From positions 34,091 to 98,090 of the forward strand of contig NZ_FCOF02000024.1 in the NCBI RefSeq assembly GCF_001544755.2: a DNA stretch of 64,000 bases, given 5' to 3'. The stretch is from Caballeronia catudaia (GTDB lineage: Bacteria > Pseudomonadota > Gammaproteobacteria > Burkholderiales > Burkholderiaceae). This document shows positions 9,560 to 18,662 of this stretch, in pieces (the first letter of the stretch is position 1; every line of letters starts with the position of its first letter). The notes beneath the pieces are model-generated. The model did no database searches, was not told the DNA's origin, and saw nothing but the letters and a program-made list of their open reading frames with translations. Both the position numbers and the translations under genes were made by a program.

Positions 9560-9659
9560 GTGTCACCTCTTCTCACGATATGGTCTTGAACCGGATCATC
9601 TTCATGCACGCTCTGCGCGAGCGGCTCAGGCTCAAGATTCGCCCGGCTGGCGCTGCGGG

Positions 9660-9687
9660 TCCAATACTGTTTTGCGAGGGAGTGAGA
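9660..9687 (-). promoter_or_regulatory. Copy B of a 28-bp regulon box upstream of the SDR-P450 operon
   Basis: Read toward the gene at 9559 the site begins TCTCA and ends CAAAACAGTATTGGA with the same spacing as three other sites in the window (22351-22378 minus, 22413-22440 plus, 31256-31283 minus). All four fit TCT[C/G]A-N16-GTATTGG. It sits about 100 bases upstream of the start codon, which suits an activator site. Binding protein unknown (AraC or LysR of this island are candidates). Confidence 0.7.
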
Positions 9688-9724
9688 CCGAATTCCTATC
9701 GTTGCGGCTTCGTGAGTGCGCGCA

Positions 9725-11392
9725 TCAGCGCTGAACGACGATGCCCGCGCGTTCGCGATCCCAGCAGTCGGCGGTGATGCCTTCGGCGCGCAGCCGATAC
9801 TTCTCGACGCGCTCGCTCGGCGTCTTCGGCAGGCTGTCGCGAAACGCGATGTAGCGCGGAATGGCGAAGTAAGCGAGGTGCGGCTCGCACCAGCGGATCA
9901 ACTCGGCTTCCGTGAGTGTTTCGCCCGCTCTGAGCACGATGACGGCCTTCACGTCGTCTTCGCCCAGATCGGAAGGCACGCCCACCACGCACGATTCGAG
10001 CACGGCCGGGTGCGCGCCGATCACCGCCTCTACCTCGAATGACGAAATGTTCTCGCCGCGCCTTCGCAGCGCCTGCTTCTTTCTATCGACGAAGTGAAAA
10101 TAGCCGTCGTCGTCCTGCCGCGCGAGATCGCCCGTGTGGATCCAAAGGTTGCGGAACAGGTCGAGTGTCGCGTCGGGGTCTTTGTAGTAGCCGCTCGTAC
10201 CGAGAAACGGGCGTTGCGGCCTCACGATCAGTTCGCCCGTCGTGCCGCGCGCTACTTCGTTATCCAGATCATCGACGATGCGCGCCTCGTAGCCCGTGAC
10301 CGCTTTTCCACACGCGCCCGCGCGCCGGTCGTCGTACGGATTCACGAGGCAGCTGCTGCATTCGGTCATGCCGTAGAGTTCGAGCAGGCGCGTGTTGAAG
10401 CGCGCCTCGAATGCATGCCAGAGATGCGGCGGCGCGGCGGCGCCCACCATCAGGCGAAGCGGGTTGTCGGCGTCGAGTGGCGATGGCGTCTGCTTCATCA
10501 GGATCGACAGCATCCCGCCGATGAACTTCGCCGACGTGCAGTTCCACCGGCGGCAATCGTCGAGCATGCGGCTCGCCGAGAAGCGATCGACGAACACCGC
10601 CTGCGCATCGGCCAGAATCGCGGGACCGGTCGTGCCGTGCGCGCTCGTGTGAAAGAACGGCAGGCCGGTGTAGAGCACGTCTTGGTCGGTGTAGCGCGAA
10701 TACTTCACCGCCTGCGACCAGATTTCATACCAGTAGTGATGGCTGATCAGCACGCCCTTCGAGCGCCCCGTCGTGCCCGACGTGTACGAGATGGTCGATA
10801 GCTGCCTGAAGTCCACCGCAACGCCAGGCGCGGTCTCGGCGCGGGACATCAGTTCGTCGAAGTGCAGGGCTTCGCGTCCGGGCCAGCCTGTGAGATGCGG
10901 CTGCGCGCGCGCATCCACGACGATCGTGTGATTCAGCTTCGGCAGGCGGTCGGCGATCGCGCCGAGCGTCGCGGCGTACGCCGGCTCGGCAACGAGCGCG
11001 ATGCAATCGGCATGATCGATCTGATACGCGAGCCCTTCGCCTTTCAGCGCGGCGTTGATCGGCACGCAGACCGCGCCGATCCTGTTCAGCCCGAACCACG
11101 CGAAAAGGAACTCGACGCGGTTCGACAGCATCAGCGCGACGGTGTCCCCGGCCCCGATGCCGAGCGCGCGAAAGCCGTTCGCCGCGCGATTCGACGCTGC
11201 GTTCAGTTCGTCGAACGTGATGGTCCGGTCGCGAAACCGGAACACTTCGCGATACGGATGTCGCCGCGCCTTGTCCTCGATGATGTGACCGATCACGCGC
11301 TCCGTCCGCGCATAGTCGTGCATCGTCCATTCGGACCATCGGCGCTCGGCGCGCTCGAACTTGTCGTCCCACTGACCCATCGTGTCGCTCAC
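9725..11392 (-). CDS. AMP-dependent acyl-CoA ligase (CaiC-like)
   Basis: A 555-residue member of the acyl-adenylate-forming family. The P-loop SYTSGTTGRSKG (202-213), the aromatic/GxTE region LLELYGMTECSS, and the hinge IHTGDLARQDDDGYFHFVDRKK are intact, and the sequence is closest in style to crotonobetaine/carnitine-CoA ligases. An oddity lies at the end: the A10 motif reads PKTPSERVEKY, so Arg528 occupies the position of the catalytic lysine. It is the last gene of the operon that starts at 22255. It would activate the free acid substrate or an intermediate for the acyl-CoA dehydrogenase and crotonase. Confidence 0.93.
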   Translation of the reverse strand: MSDTMGQWDDKFERAERRWSEWTMHDYARTERVIGHIIEDKARRHPYREVFRFRDRTITFDELNAASNRAANGFRALGIGAGDTVALMLSNRVEFLFAWFGLNRIGAVCVPINAALKGEGLAYQIDHADCIALVAEPAYAATLGAIADRLPKLNHTIVVDARAQPHLTGWPGREALHFDELMSRAETAPGVAVDFRQLSTISYTSGTTGRSKGVLISHHYWYEIWSQAVKYSRYTDQDVLYTGLPFFHTSAHGTTGPAILADAQAVFVDRFSASRMLDDCRRWNCTSAKFIGGMLSILMKQTPSPLDADNPLRLMVGAAAPPHLWHAFEARFNTRLLELYGMTECSSCLVNPYDDRRAGACGKAVTGYEARIVDDLDNEVARGTTGELIVRPQRPFLGTSGYYKDPDATLDLFRNLWIHTGDLARQDDDGYFHFVDRKKQALRRRGENISSFEVEAVIGAHPAVLESCVVGVPSDLGEDDVKAVIVLRAGETLTEAELIRWCEPHLAYFAIPRYIAFRDSLPKTPSERVEKYRLRAEGITADCWDRERAGIVVQR

Positions 11393-11422
11393 CCTGATTC
11401 ATCCATCGGTTGCGCGACAGCG

Positions 11423-12295
11423 TCACGCAAGACTCTCATCCTCGGTGGCGCGCATCAGGCCTTCCTGCATCGCCGTGCCGATGCGCCGTCCGTCCTGATA
11501 CAGCGCGCCCGCGCCCAGCCCCCGATTGTTCGTCGCGCACGGCCCGTTCATGTCGTAGTAGAACCATGCATCGGGGCGCGCGGGCGCATGGAACCACATC
11601 GCGTGATCCAGGCTCGCCGAGCGCGTGCGGCGGTCCATCGTGCCGTAGCCGCGCGGACGCATCGCGGTGGTCATCAGGTCGAGATCGCACGCATAGGCAA
11701 GCACGGCGTGACAGAGCAGCGGATCGTCGTCGCACGGCTCGCGCAAGCGGCACCAGAGCCCGTTGACGGGCGCCGTCACGCTCGGATCGAGCCAGGGCCG
11801 CCACATCTCGCTGCGCCGCTCGAAGAGCCTCATGATCGTCGCCACGTGCGAGCGGCGTCGTTCGAGCAGATGCGCTTCGCACGCGTAAAAATCCGCTTCG
11901 GCGGGCATGCTTTCGGGCGATGGCGCGTCGGGCATCGGCGCGAGACGCTTGTGATCGCCCTCCGCCGCCTGAAACGAGGCCGCGCCGATGAACACCACGC
12001 GCTCGTCCTGCGTGACCGTCACGCGCCGCGTGCTGAAGCTGCGGCCATCGCGCACGGGCTGCACGTCGAAGCGAATGCGCTTGAACACGTCGCCGGGCTG
12101 CACGAAGTAGCCCTGCATCGAATGCAGGCCGTGCGACTCGCGCACGGTGCGTCCCATCGCCATGATCGACTGCGCGAGCAGCTGCCCGCCGTAGATGCGC
12201 CGCACGCCATCGACGAGCGAATCGCCCGCGAAAACGTGACGGCTCTCTTCGCGCACCCGCAGGACCGACAGCAGATCGCTGACCGTCAGCGCCAT
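11423..12295 (-). CDS. tesB: Acyl-CoA thioesterase II (TesB family)
   Basis: A 290-residue double hot-dog thioesterase. The C-terminal hot dog shows the catalytic Asp in SLDHAMWFH (Asp230), the polar residues of CATNNRG and Gln277 in AMQEG, matching the Asp/Thr/Gln set of E. coli TesB. ATG 12295 is chosen because MALTVSDLLSVLRV aligns with the TesB start. It hydrolyses acyl-CoA to acid and CoA; within this operon it may release a dead-end product or balance the CoA pool. Gene symbol is by family resemblance. Confidence 0.9.
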   Translation of the reverse strand: MALTVSDLLSVLRVREESRHVFAGDSLVDGVRRIYGGQLLAQSIMAMGRTVRESHGLHSMQGYFVQPGDVFKRIRFDVQPVRDGRSFSTRRVTVTQDERVVFIGAASFQAAEGDHKRLAPMPDAPSPESMPAEADFYACEAHLLERRRSHVATIMRLFERRSEMWRPWLDPSVTAPVNGLWCRLREPCDDDPLLCHAVLAYACDLDLMTTAMRPRGYGTMDRRTRSASLDHAMWFHAPARPDAWFYYDMNGPCATNNRGLGAGALYQDGRRIGTAMQEGLMRATEDESLA

Positions 12296-12306
12296 GCGTC
12301 CTCCCG

Positions 12307-12618
12307 TCAGCCAGGAATCGCGACGACGAGGCCATCCAGTTCCGGCGTGATCTCGATCTGGCAGCTCAGGCGGCTGTTGCCGCGCGGCTCGCCAAGACCT
12401 TCGAGCATTTCGCGCTCGATATCGCACGCTTCGCCGACCGCGCCCATCCACGCATCATCGACATAGACTTCGCAGGTCGCGCAACTGCACGCGCCGCCGC
12501 ATTCGGCGACGATGCCCGCGATCATGTTGTCCACTGCGCCCTGCATCACGGAACTGCCGAGCGGCACGTCGACTTCCGTGGTCTCGCCGCTTACCTGCAC
12601 ATATTTGACGACTGGCAT
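12307..12618 (-). CDS. [2Fe-2S] ferredoxin (adrenodoxin/putidaredoxin type)
   Basis: A 103-residue vertebrate-type/putidaredoxin-type ferredoxin. Ligands Cys40, Cys46, Cys49 and Cys86 follow the CX5CX2C-X36-C pattern, with the acidic VYVDDAW and EREMLEGL region used for docking. It is followed upstream in the operon by its likely FAD reductase at 12641. No P450 is adjacent, so it may serve the second P450 at 28335, or this pair may be interchangeable with the [3Fe-4S] system. Confidence 0.94.
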   Translation of the reverse strand: MPVVKYVQVSGETTEVDVPLGSSVMQGAVDNMIAGIVAECGGACSCATCEVYVDDAWMGAVGEACDIEREMLEGLGEPRGNSRLSCQIEITPELDGLVVAIPG

Positions 12619-12640
12619 TGCACACCTCTCTCTGGCTGAA

Positions 12641-13879
12641 TCAATCGGACTGCTGTTGCGCCGTTTCGAACAACGACTTCAATGAAAACGCTTCGTCGGA
12701 CAAGCGCGCTGCATCGACCGCGATCCCTTCCGCGATCAGACGCTTGCTGAGCATGAATTCTTGCGCGCGGTTCACGCAATCCGCCGCGACGAGCCGGCCG
12801 TCCTTCAGATAGAACGCGCAGAAGCTGCGGCCCGCGTCGCGCGCGCCGCGCACGACGACCTGGTCGTAGCCCGCGTTGAGGCCCGCGATCTGCAGCTTCA
12901 TGTCGTATTGATCGGACCAGAACCACGGCAGCGCGCGATACGGCTTGTCCTTGCCGCACAGCGCCGCGGCGGCGGCCTTCGCCTGCTCCGTCGCATTGGG
13001 CACCGATTCGAGCCGGATGCGCCCGTAATACGGCGACGGATGCATCGTGCAGTCGCCCGCCGCGACGATGTCCGCGTCCGAGGTCCGCGCGCATGCATCG
13101 ACGACGATTCCGTTCTCGACATCGAGCCCGGCCGCTTGCGCCACTTCGATATTCGGCGTCACGCCCACGCCGATCACGACGAGACTCGCGGGCAACGCCG
13201 TGCCGTCGCCGAGCACGATCCGCTCGACGCGAGCATCGCCTTCGAAACGATTCACAGTGACGCCGGTACGGATATCGACGCCTTCTTCCCGATGCACGCG
13301 TTCGAAGAACGCCGACACCTCCGGCGCCGTAACGCGCGCGAGCACACGCGGCGCCATTTCGAGCACGCTCACCTGCATGCCGAGCCGATTGAGCACGGCC
13401 GCCGTTTCGAGGCCGATGTAACCGCCGCCGACGATCGCCGCGTGCGCGCCCGGCTGCACATGCCGCCTGATGCGATCGATGTCCGCGATGCCGCGCAGAT
13501 AGTGCACGCCTTCCAGTTGCGCGCCAGGCAGCGCGACGGTTCGCACGCGCGTGCCGGTGCACAGCGCTAGCTTGTCGTAGGCGAGCGATGCGCCGTCGCC
13601 CAATGTCACCGACTTGCGCTCGCGATCGATCGCGACGACGCGCTCGCCGAGACGGAACTCGATGCCGAACTTCCCGTACGCATCGCCCGTTCGGATCAGC
13701 AGATCGCCGCTCTTCTTTTCGCCGAGCAGATAGGCTTTCGACAACGGCGGCCGGTGATACGGCAGATGCGGCTCGTCGCCGATCACGACGATGCGGCCTT
13801 CCCAGCCTTCCTGCCGAAGGCTCGGCGCGAGTTGCGCCGCCGCATGGCTTGCGCCGACGATGATGCAGGTCCGCTCCAC
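12641..13879 (-). CDS. FAD-dependent ferredoxin reductase (putidaredoxin reductase-like)
   Basis: A 412-residue flavoprotein paralogous to the one at 6062. It carries the FAD motif IIVGASHAAAQL (the last Gly is replaced by Ala, common in this group), NADH motif IVGGGYIGLETA (about 149-160), and VAAGDCTMHP (about 270-280). Its product partner is the [2Fe-2S] ferredoxin 22 bases downstream. Together they form a second class I P450 redox chain in the island. Confidence 0.93.
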   Translation of the reverse strand: MERTCIIVGASHAAAQLAPSLRQEGWEGRIVVIGDEPHLPYHRPPLSKAYLLGEKKSGDLLIRTGDAYGKFGIEFRLGERVVAIDRERKSVTLGDGASLAYDKLALCTGTRVRTVALPGAQLEGVHYLRGIADIDRIRRHVQPGAHAAIVGGGYIGLETAAVLNRLGMQVSVLEMAPRVLARVTAPEVSAFFERVHREEGVDIRTGVTVNRFEGDARVERIVLGDGTALPASLVVIGVGVTPNIEVAQAAGLDVENGIVVDACARTSDADIVAAGDCTMHPSPYYGRIRLESVPNATEQAKAAAAALCGKDKPYRALPWFWSDQYDMKLQIAGLNAGYDQVVVRGARDAGRSFCAFYLKDGRLVAADCVNRAQEFMLSKRLIAEGIAVDAARLSDEAFSLKSLFETAQQQSD

Positions 13880-13901
13880 GATGTCCTCCTTTGATCCGAA
13901 C

Positions 13902-15065
13902 TCACGCGCCCACGGCGGGCCACGCGTTGCCGCGCCTTGCGAGCACTTCGTCGTTGTGCTCGCCGAGCATCGGCGGCGACCGGTCGATGCGCGTCGGCGT
14001 CGCGGAGAAATTCAGCGGATTGTTGACGATCCTGAATTCGCCGCCTTTCGGATGCGGCAGCGTTTTCAACAGGTTACCGACCACGTGAGGATCGCTGAAC
14101 ACCTCGGGCCACGTACGCACCGCGCCGTAAATCGCGCCCGCCGCCGACAGCCGCGCTTCCCACGCGTCGAGATCGCGCGTCGCGAAGATCTCAGCCAGCC
14201 GTTGGTTCACGAGTTCACGATTCGCGAGGCGTGCGGCCTTCGTCGCGAAACGCTCGTCGATTTTCAGTTCGGGCGCATCGAGCGCATCGCACAGCACTTG
14301 CCAGAACTTGTCGTTGATCGTGATGATCATGATGTCGCGGCCGTCGGACGTCGCGTACGTGTTGTTCGGCACGATGTCCCAGTGCTGGTTGCCCATGCGC
14401 AAGGGCGTCTTCCCGGTCAGATCGAAATACACGTCGCGCGGCACCTGGCTGAAGATGCTTGCATCGAGCATCGACAGATCGACGCGCTGTCCTTCGCCCG
14501 TGCGCTCGCGCGCCTGCAACGCGGTCAGCATGCCGATCGCCGCCAGCAGCGCCGTGACGAGATCCGAGAACGGAAAGCCCGTCTTGAGCGGCCCGGATTC
14601 CTCCGTGCCCGTGACCTGCATCACGCCCGAGATCGCCTGGATGATCATGTCGAGCGCCGGGCGGTTGCGGTCGGGTCCGTTGCGATCGAAACCCGAGATC
14701 GAGCAATAGACGAGGCGCGGATTCAGCTCGCGCAGCGCTTCGTAGCCGATGCCGACACGCTCCGTGAAACCCGGCCTGAAGTTTTCGACGAGCACATCGG
14801 CCCCGGCGGCGAGCGCGCGCGCGGCGGCCTGTCCTTCTTCCGTTTTCAGATCGAGCACGATGCCGCGCTTGTTGCGATTCACGCCGAGAAAGAACGCGCC
14901 GTCGCCGTTGAGCGTCGTCTCGCCGGAGCGGCGGAACGGATCGCCTTCCGGCTGCTCGACCTTGATCACATCCGCCCCGCAATCGCCGAGCATCATCGTC
15001 GCGAACGGGCCGGTCATCATCTGCGTGAAGTCGAGCACCTTCAGTCCTTGGAGCGCCGTCTTCAT
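13902..15065 (-). CDS. CaiB/BaiF family CoA-transferase
   Basis: A 387-residue family III CoA-transferase: LQGLKVLDFTQMMTGPFATM (5-24), DCGADVIKVEQPEGDPFR, NRNKRGIVLDLKTEEG, and the catalytic Asp region FPFSDLVTAL. The C-terminal PMLGEHNDEVL closes the family. ATG 15065 overlaps the TGA of the crotonase gene (ATGA), so ATG positions further upstream are rejected. Third transferase of the island; coupling to a crotonase suggests a succinyl- or acetyl-CoA-dependent activation step in the beta-oxidation-like branch. Confidence 0.94.
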   Translation of the reverse strand: MKTALQGLKVLDFTQMMTGPFATMMLGDCGADVIKVEQPEGDPFRRSGETTLNGDGAFFLGVNRNKRGIVLDLKTEEGQAAARALAAGADVLVENFRPGFTERVGIGYEALRELNPRLVYCSISGFDRNGPDRNRPALDMIIQAISGVMQVTGTEESGPLKTGFPFSDLVTALLAAIGMLTALQARERTGEGQRVDLSMLDASIFSQVPRDVYFDLTGKTPLRMGNQHWDIVPNNTYATSDGRDIMIITINDKFWQVLCDALDAPELKIDERFATKAARLANRELVNQRLAEIFATRDLDAWEARLSAAGAIYGAVRTWPEVFSDPHVVGNLLKTLPHPKGGEFRIVNNPLNFSATPTRIDRSPPMLGEHNDEVLARRGNAWPAVGA

Positions 15066-15928
15066 GCCTTGTCCTTTTCGGTGTAGAACGCTTCGCGCTC
15101 GTGGTTCGACGCGCGCACGCCCTTGTCGCGGCGCTGCTTCATGAAGTTGTACTCGTCGGATTCGTAGCGCACGTTGGTCGCGAGCGCATGCAGAACGTGT
15201 CCGTAGGAGAATTGCGCGTCGATGCCGAGCGCGTTCATCGCAAGGTTTGTAGCGGCCTTGCCCATCACGATGCCGTCGCGCGGCAAGCGCACGATCCGCT
15301 CCGCCCATTGCTCGCCCGCTTCGACGAGCGATGCGCGCGGCACGACCTTGTTGACCATCCCGTTCGCGAGACAGGTGTGGGCATCCCATACGTCGGCCAT
15401 CAGCAGCAGTTCGCGCGCCTTGCGCGGGCCGAGCGTCATCATTTCCCACGCGGCGAAATAAGCCGCGCCGGACAGCCCGAGCTTCTGCTCCGGATGCCCC
15501 ATCTTCGCGGTGTCGGCCGCGATGACGAGATCCGACGCTTCCGCCAGATACAAGCCGCCGCCGAGGCAATAGCCCTTCACCAGCGAGAGCGTCGGCTTGA
15601 GGAACTTGAAGATCCGCTCGAAGCGTTCGATATACCGCTTGTCGTGCAACAGCCGCGCGCGCTGGCTCGGCTTGCGCGCACGGCCCTTGTCGTCGAGCGT
15701 GGTCTCGCCGTATTCCGTGCCGACTTCGGCCAGATCGTGGCCGGTCGTGAAATCTTCGCCCGCGCCTTGCAGCACGACCACGCGCACGTCGTCGTCGGCT
15801 TCGGCGCGGTCGTAGCCGTCCATGAGTTGATCGAGCATGGCGCTCGTCATCGCGTTCTTCTTCTCCGGGCGGTTGATCGTGATGTAAGCCCGGCCGTCCT
15901 TCGCGACGTAATCGATGCTGCCTGTCAT
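15062..15928 (-). CDS. Enoyl-CoA hydratase/isomerase (crotonase) family protein
   Basis: A 288-residue crotonase. The oxyanion-hole segments AGEDFTTGHDL (about 60-70) and GYCLGGGLYLAEASD (about 130-144) are present, and MGHPEQKLGLSG holds the second-position Glu. The first catalytic Glu of classical hydratases, normally just after GGG in GGGxE, is replaced (GGGLYLAE), so simple enoyl hydration is not assured; isomerase, hydrolase or ring-opening chemistry are alternatives. Start ATG 15928 is chosen from MTGSIDYVAKDGRAYITINRP. A GAGAACACGC ribosome site precedes it. Confidence 0.9.
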   Translation of the reverse strand: MTGSIDYVAKDGRAYITINRPEKKNAMTSAMLDQLMDGYDRAEADDDVRVVVLQGAGEDFTTGHDLAEVGTEYGETTLDDKGRARKPSQRARLLHDKRYIERFERIFKFLKPTLSLVKGYCLGGGLYLAEASDLVIAADTAKMGHPEQKLGLSGAAYFAAWEMMTLGPRKARELLLMADVWDAHTCLANGMVNKVVPRASLVEAGEQWAERIVRLPRDGIVMGKAATNLAMNALGIDAQFSYGHVLHALATNVRYESDEYNFMKQRRDKGVRASNHEREAFYTEKDKA

Positions 15929-15957
15929 GCGTGTTCTCCTGTCCTGTGCGCTGCGCG

Positions 15958-17457
15958 TCAGTTGTTCAGATTGATCGCGACCGCCTTGACTTCGGTGTAG
16001 AGCTCGATCGCCTCGAAGCCGCGCTCGCGGCCCCAGCCCGATTGCTTGTAGCCGCCGTAAGGCAGGGTCGCGTCGGGCGACGACAGCGCGTTCACGTTGA
16101 CGATGCCCGCCTGCATGCGACGCGCCATCTTGTGCGCGCGGCCGATGTCCTTCGTCCAGATGCTCGCCGCGAGCCCGTAGGTGGATGCGTTCGCGGTCGC
16201 GGCGATGCGGTCGAGGTCGTCGTCGGCGAAGGACATCGCGCACAGCACCGGCCCGAAGATTTCTTCGTCGTGGACTTTCATGCCGGGTTTCACGCCGGTC
16301 AACACGGTCGGCTGCACGAAGTAGCCGCGCTCGCCCGACGCGCCGCCGCCCGCGTAGAGCGTCGCGCCCTCTTCCTGTCCGCTGTGGATGTAGCCCGCGA
16401 CGCGATCGAGCTGGCGGCGCGAGATGACGGGACCCATCTCCGTGCCGACGTCGAGGCCGTGGCCCATCTTCATGCCGTTCGCGCGCTTCGCGATGAGTTC
16501 AAGCATCGGCTCGTACGCGCGTTCGTGGACATAGAGACGCGAGCCCGCCGCGCAAATCTGCCCGGCATGAAAGAAGATCGACGAGCACACGCCCGCCGCC
16601 GCGGCTTCGAGGTTCGCATCGGGAAAAACGATCACGGGCGACTTGCCGCCCAGTTCCAGCGAAACGCGCTTGAGGTTGCCGCTCGCCGCTTGCAGGATGC
16701 GCCGTCCCGTTTCGCCGGAGCCCGTGAACGCGACCTTGTCGATGCCCGGATGCGCGGCGATCGCCGAGCCGACAGGATTGCCGAAGCCCGTCACGATATT
16801 CAGCACGCCCGGCGGAATGCCGGCTTCCAGCGCGAGTTCGCCGAGCCTGAGCGCCGTGAGCGGCGTCTGCTCCGAAGGCTTCATGACGACCACGCAACCC
16901 GCCGCGAGCGCGGGCGCGATCTTCCACATCGCCATGTTGAGCGGGAAATTCCACGGGATGATCTGCCCGACCACGCCCACCGGTTCGCGCAGCGTGTACG
17001 CGTGCCATTCGCCCGCGAGCGATACGTTCGGCGTTTCGCCGCCCATCTTCGTCGTCCAGCCGGCCATGTAGCGCAGCATCTCGACGATGCCCGGCACGTC
17101 GCCGTTGCGGCAGAACGGCAGCGGCTTGCCGCTGTTGATGCATTCGAGTTGCGCGAGTTCGTCGCCGCGCGCTTCGATCAGATCGGCGAAGCGCAGCATC
17201 ATGCGCGTGCGCTCCGATGGCGTCATCTTGCGCCACGGCCCTTCCAGCGCGCGGCGCGCGGCTTCGACGGCGCGATCGACATCGGTGGCCGTCGCTTCGG
17301 CGACCGTGGCGATCACATCGCCCGTCGCGGGATCGAGGATGTCCGTGCGCTTGCCGCCATCGGAGGGAATCATGCGGCCGTCGATCAGCAGTCCATGTTC
17401 GCGCGAAAGAAAGTCGCGGGCCGCCTCTCCCAGCGCCGGATGAAAACTCGTCGTCAT
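15958..17457 (-). CDS. NAD(P)-dependent aldehyde dehydrogenase
   Basis: A 499-residue ALDH-superfamily enzyme with every key residue: Asn170 (PWNFPLN), Lys193 in VMKPSE, GSGETGRR (247-253), Glu268 (LELGGKSP) and the nucleophile Cys302 (GQICAAGSR). ATG 17457 has GAAGGACAC immediately upstream; an in-frame ATG at 17478 would add seven residues. It oxidises an aldehyde to an acid, probably the aldehyde arising from SDR/P450 action, feeding the CoA-ligase. Confidence 0.94.
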   Translation of the reverse strand: MTTSFHPALGEAARDFLSREHGLLIDGRMIPSDGGKRTDILDPATGDVIATVAEATATDVDRAVEAARRALEGPWRKMTPSERTRMMLRFADLIEARGDELAQLECINSGKPLPFCRNGDVPGIVEMLRYMAGWTTKMGGETPNVSLAGEWHAYTLREPVGVVGQIIPWNFPLNMAMWKIAPALAAGCVVVMKPSEQTPLTALRLGELALEAGIPPGVLNIVTGFGNPVGSAIAAHPGIDKVAFTGSGETGRRILQAASGNLKRVSLELGGKSPVIVFPDANLEAAAAGVCSSIFFHAGQICAAGSRLYVHERAYEPMLELIAKRANGMKMGHGLDVGTEMGPVISRRQLDRVAGYIHSGQEEGATLYAGGGASGERGYFVQPTVLTGVKPGMKVHDEEIFGPVLCAMSFADDDLDRIAATANASTYGLAASIWTKDIGRAHKMARRMQAGIVNVNALSSPDATLPYGGYKQSGWGRERGFEAIELYTEVKAVAINLNN

Positions 17458-17493
17458 GTCAGTGTCCTTCGTGGTCAATGTCGTGGTCCCGAA

Positions 17494-18636
17494 TCACTTG
17501 CCGAGCAACTGCCGCGCGATGATGAGCCGATGAATCTCGTTGGTGCCTTCGAGAATCTGGTTCAGCTTCGCGTCGCGCATGAAGCGCTCGACGGGATATT
17601 CGGTCGAGTAGCCGTACGAGCCGTGCACCTGCACGGCTTCGAGCGCGGCTTCCATCGCGACGTCGGTGACATAGCACTTCGCCATCGACGAAAGCAGCGT
17701 GAGGCGGCTCGTATCGCCCGCGTCGATTTCCTGCGTGCTCGAGTAGAGCAGCGTGCGCGCGGCCTCGATCTTCATCGCCATGTCGGCGAGTTTGAACTGG
17801 ATCGCCTGAAAGTCGCCGATGCGCTTGCCGAACTGGCGGCGGTCCTTCGCGTACCGCACGGACTCGTCGAGCGCGGCCTGCGCGAGCCCGAGCGACGACG
17901 CCGCGACCGAAGGACGGTTCAGATCGAGAATCCGCATGCAGGCCTTGAAGCCGTGGCCTTCCTCGCCGAGCAGGCAATCGGCATCGACGCGCATGGCCTC
18001 GAAGAACACCTGATAGGTCGGCGAGCCGTGACGGCCCATCTTCACTTCCTTGCGGCCGACCTTGAGGCCGGGCGTCTTCGTATCGACGAGAAACACGCTG
18101 ATGCCCTCGTGCCCGCGCCCCTCCGACGTGCGCGCGAAAACCAGCATGGTGTGCGCTTGCGCGGCCCACGTGATCCAGCTCTTCTGTCCGTCGATCACAT
18201 ACGACCCGCCGTCGCGGCGCGCGGTGGTGCGGATCGCGGAGACGTCGGAACCGGCCTCCGGCTCCGTGATCGCGACCGACGAAATCGTGCGGCCCTTCGC
18301 GGCTTCCGGCAGATAGCGCGCCTTCTGTGCGTCCGTGCCGAAATGCAGCAGCGGCAGGATGAGGCCGATCGAGTTGTTCGCGCACAGCGTCGACGCAGCC
18401 AGCGACACACGGCCGATCTCCTCCTTCGCGATGCACACCGACGTCAGATCGCCGCCCGGTCCGCCGTATTCCTCCGGCACCCACATTTGCAGCAGACCGA
18501 GATCGCCGAACACTTCGACGAGCACATCCGGAAAATCGCGCGTCTCCTCCATCGCCGCGACGAGCGGGCGCACCTGTTCGTCGGCGACCCTGCGCACCAT
18601 GTCGCGCAGCATCTCCTGTTCTTCGCTGAATTTCAC
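17494..18636 (-). CDS. Acyl-CoA dehydrogenase
   Basis: A 380-residue FAD enzyme. SSVAITEPEAGSD (about 120-132) and KSWITWA bind FAD, and ILEGTNEIHRLIIAR near the C-terminus contains the catalytic base Glu363. It introduces a 2,3-double bond into an acyl-CoA (possibly a ring carboxyl-CoA) and passes electrons to ETF; an EtfBA pair is encoded at 24368-26052 in the neighbouring operon. Lies between the ALDH and dioxygenase genes. Confidence 0.95.
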   Translation of the reverse strand: MKFSEEQEMLRDMVRRVADEQVRPLVAAMEETRDFPDVLVEVFGDLGLLQMWVPEEYGGPGGDLTSVCIAKEEIGRVSLAASTLCANNSIGLILPLLHFGTDAQKARYLPEAAKGRTISSVAITEPEAGSDVSAIRTTARRDGGSYVIDGQKSWITWAAQAHTMLVFARTSEGRGHEGISVFLVDTKTPGLKVGRKEVKMGRHGSPTYQVFFEAMRVDADCLLGEEGHGFKACMRILDLNRPSVAASSLGLAQAALDESVRYAKDRRQFGKRIGDFQAIQFKLADMAMKIEAARTLLYSSTQEIDAGDTSRLTLLSSMAKCYVTDVAMEAALEAVQVHGSYGYSTEYPVERFMRDAKLNQILEGTNEIHRLIIARQLLGK

Positions 18637-18662
18637 CGTGTTCTCTCCTCGTATGCGCCGCG

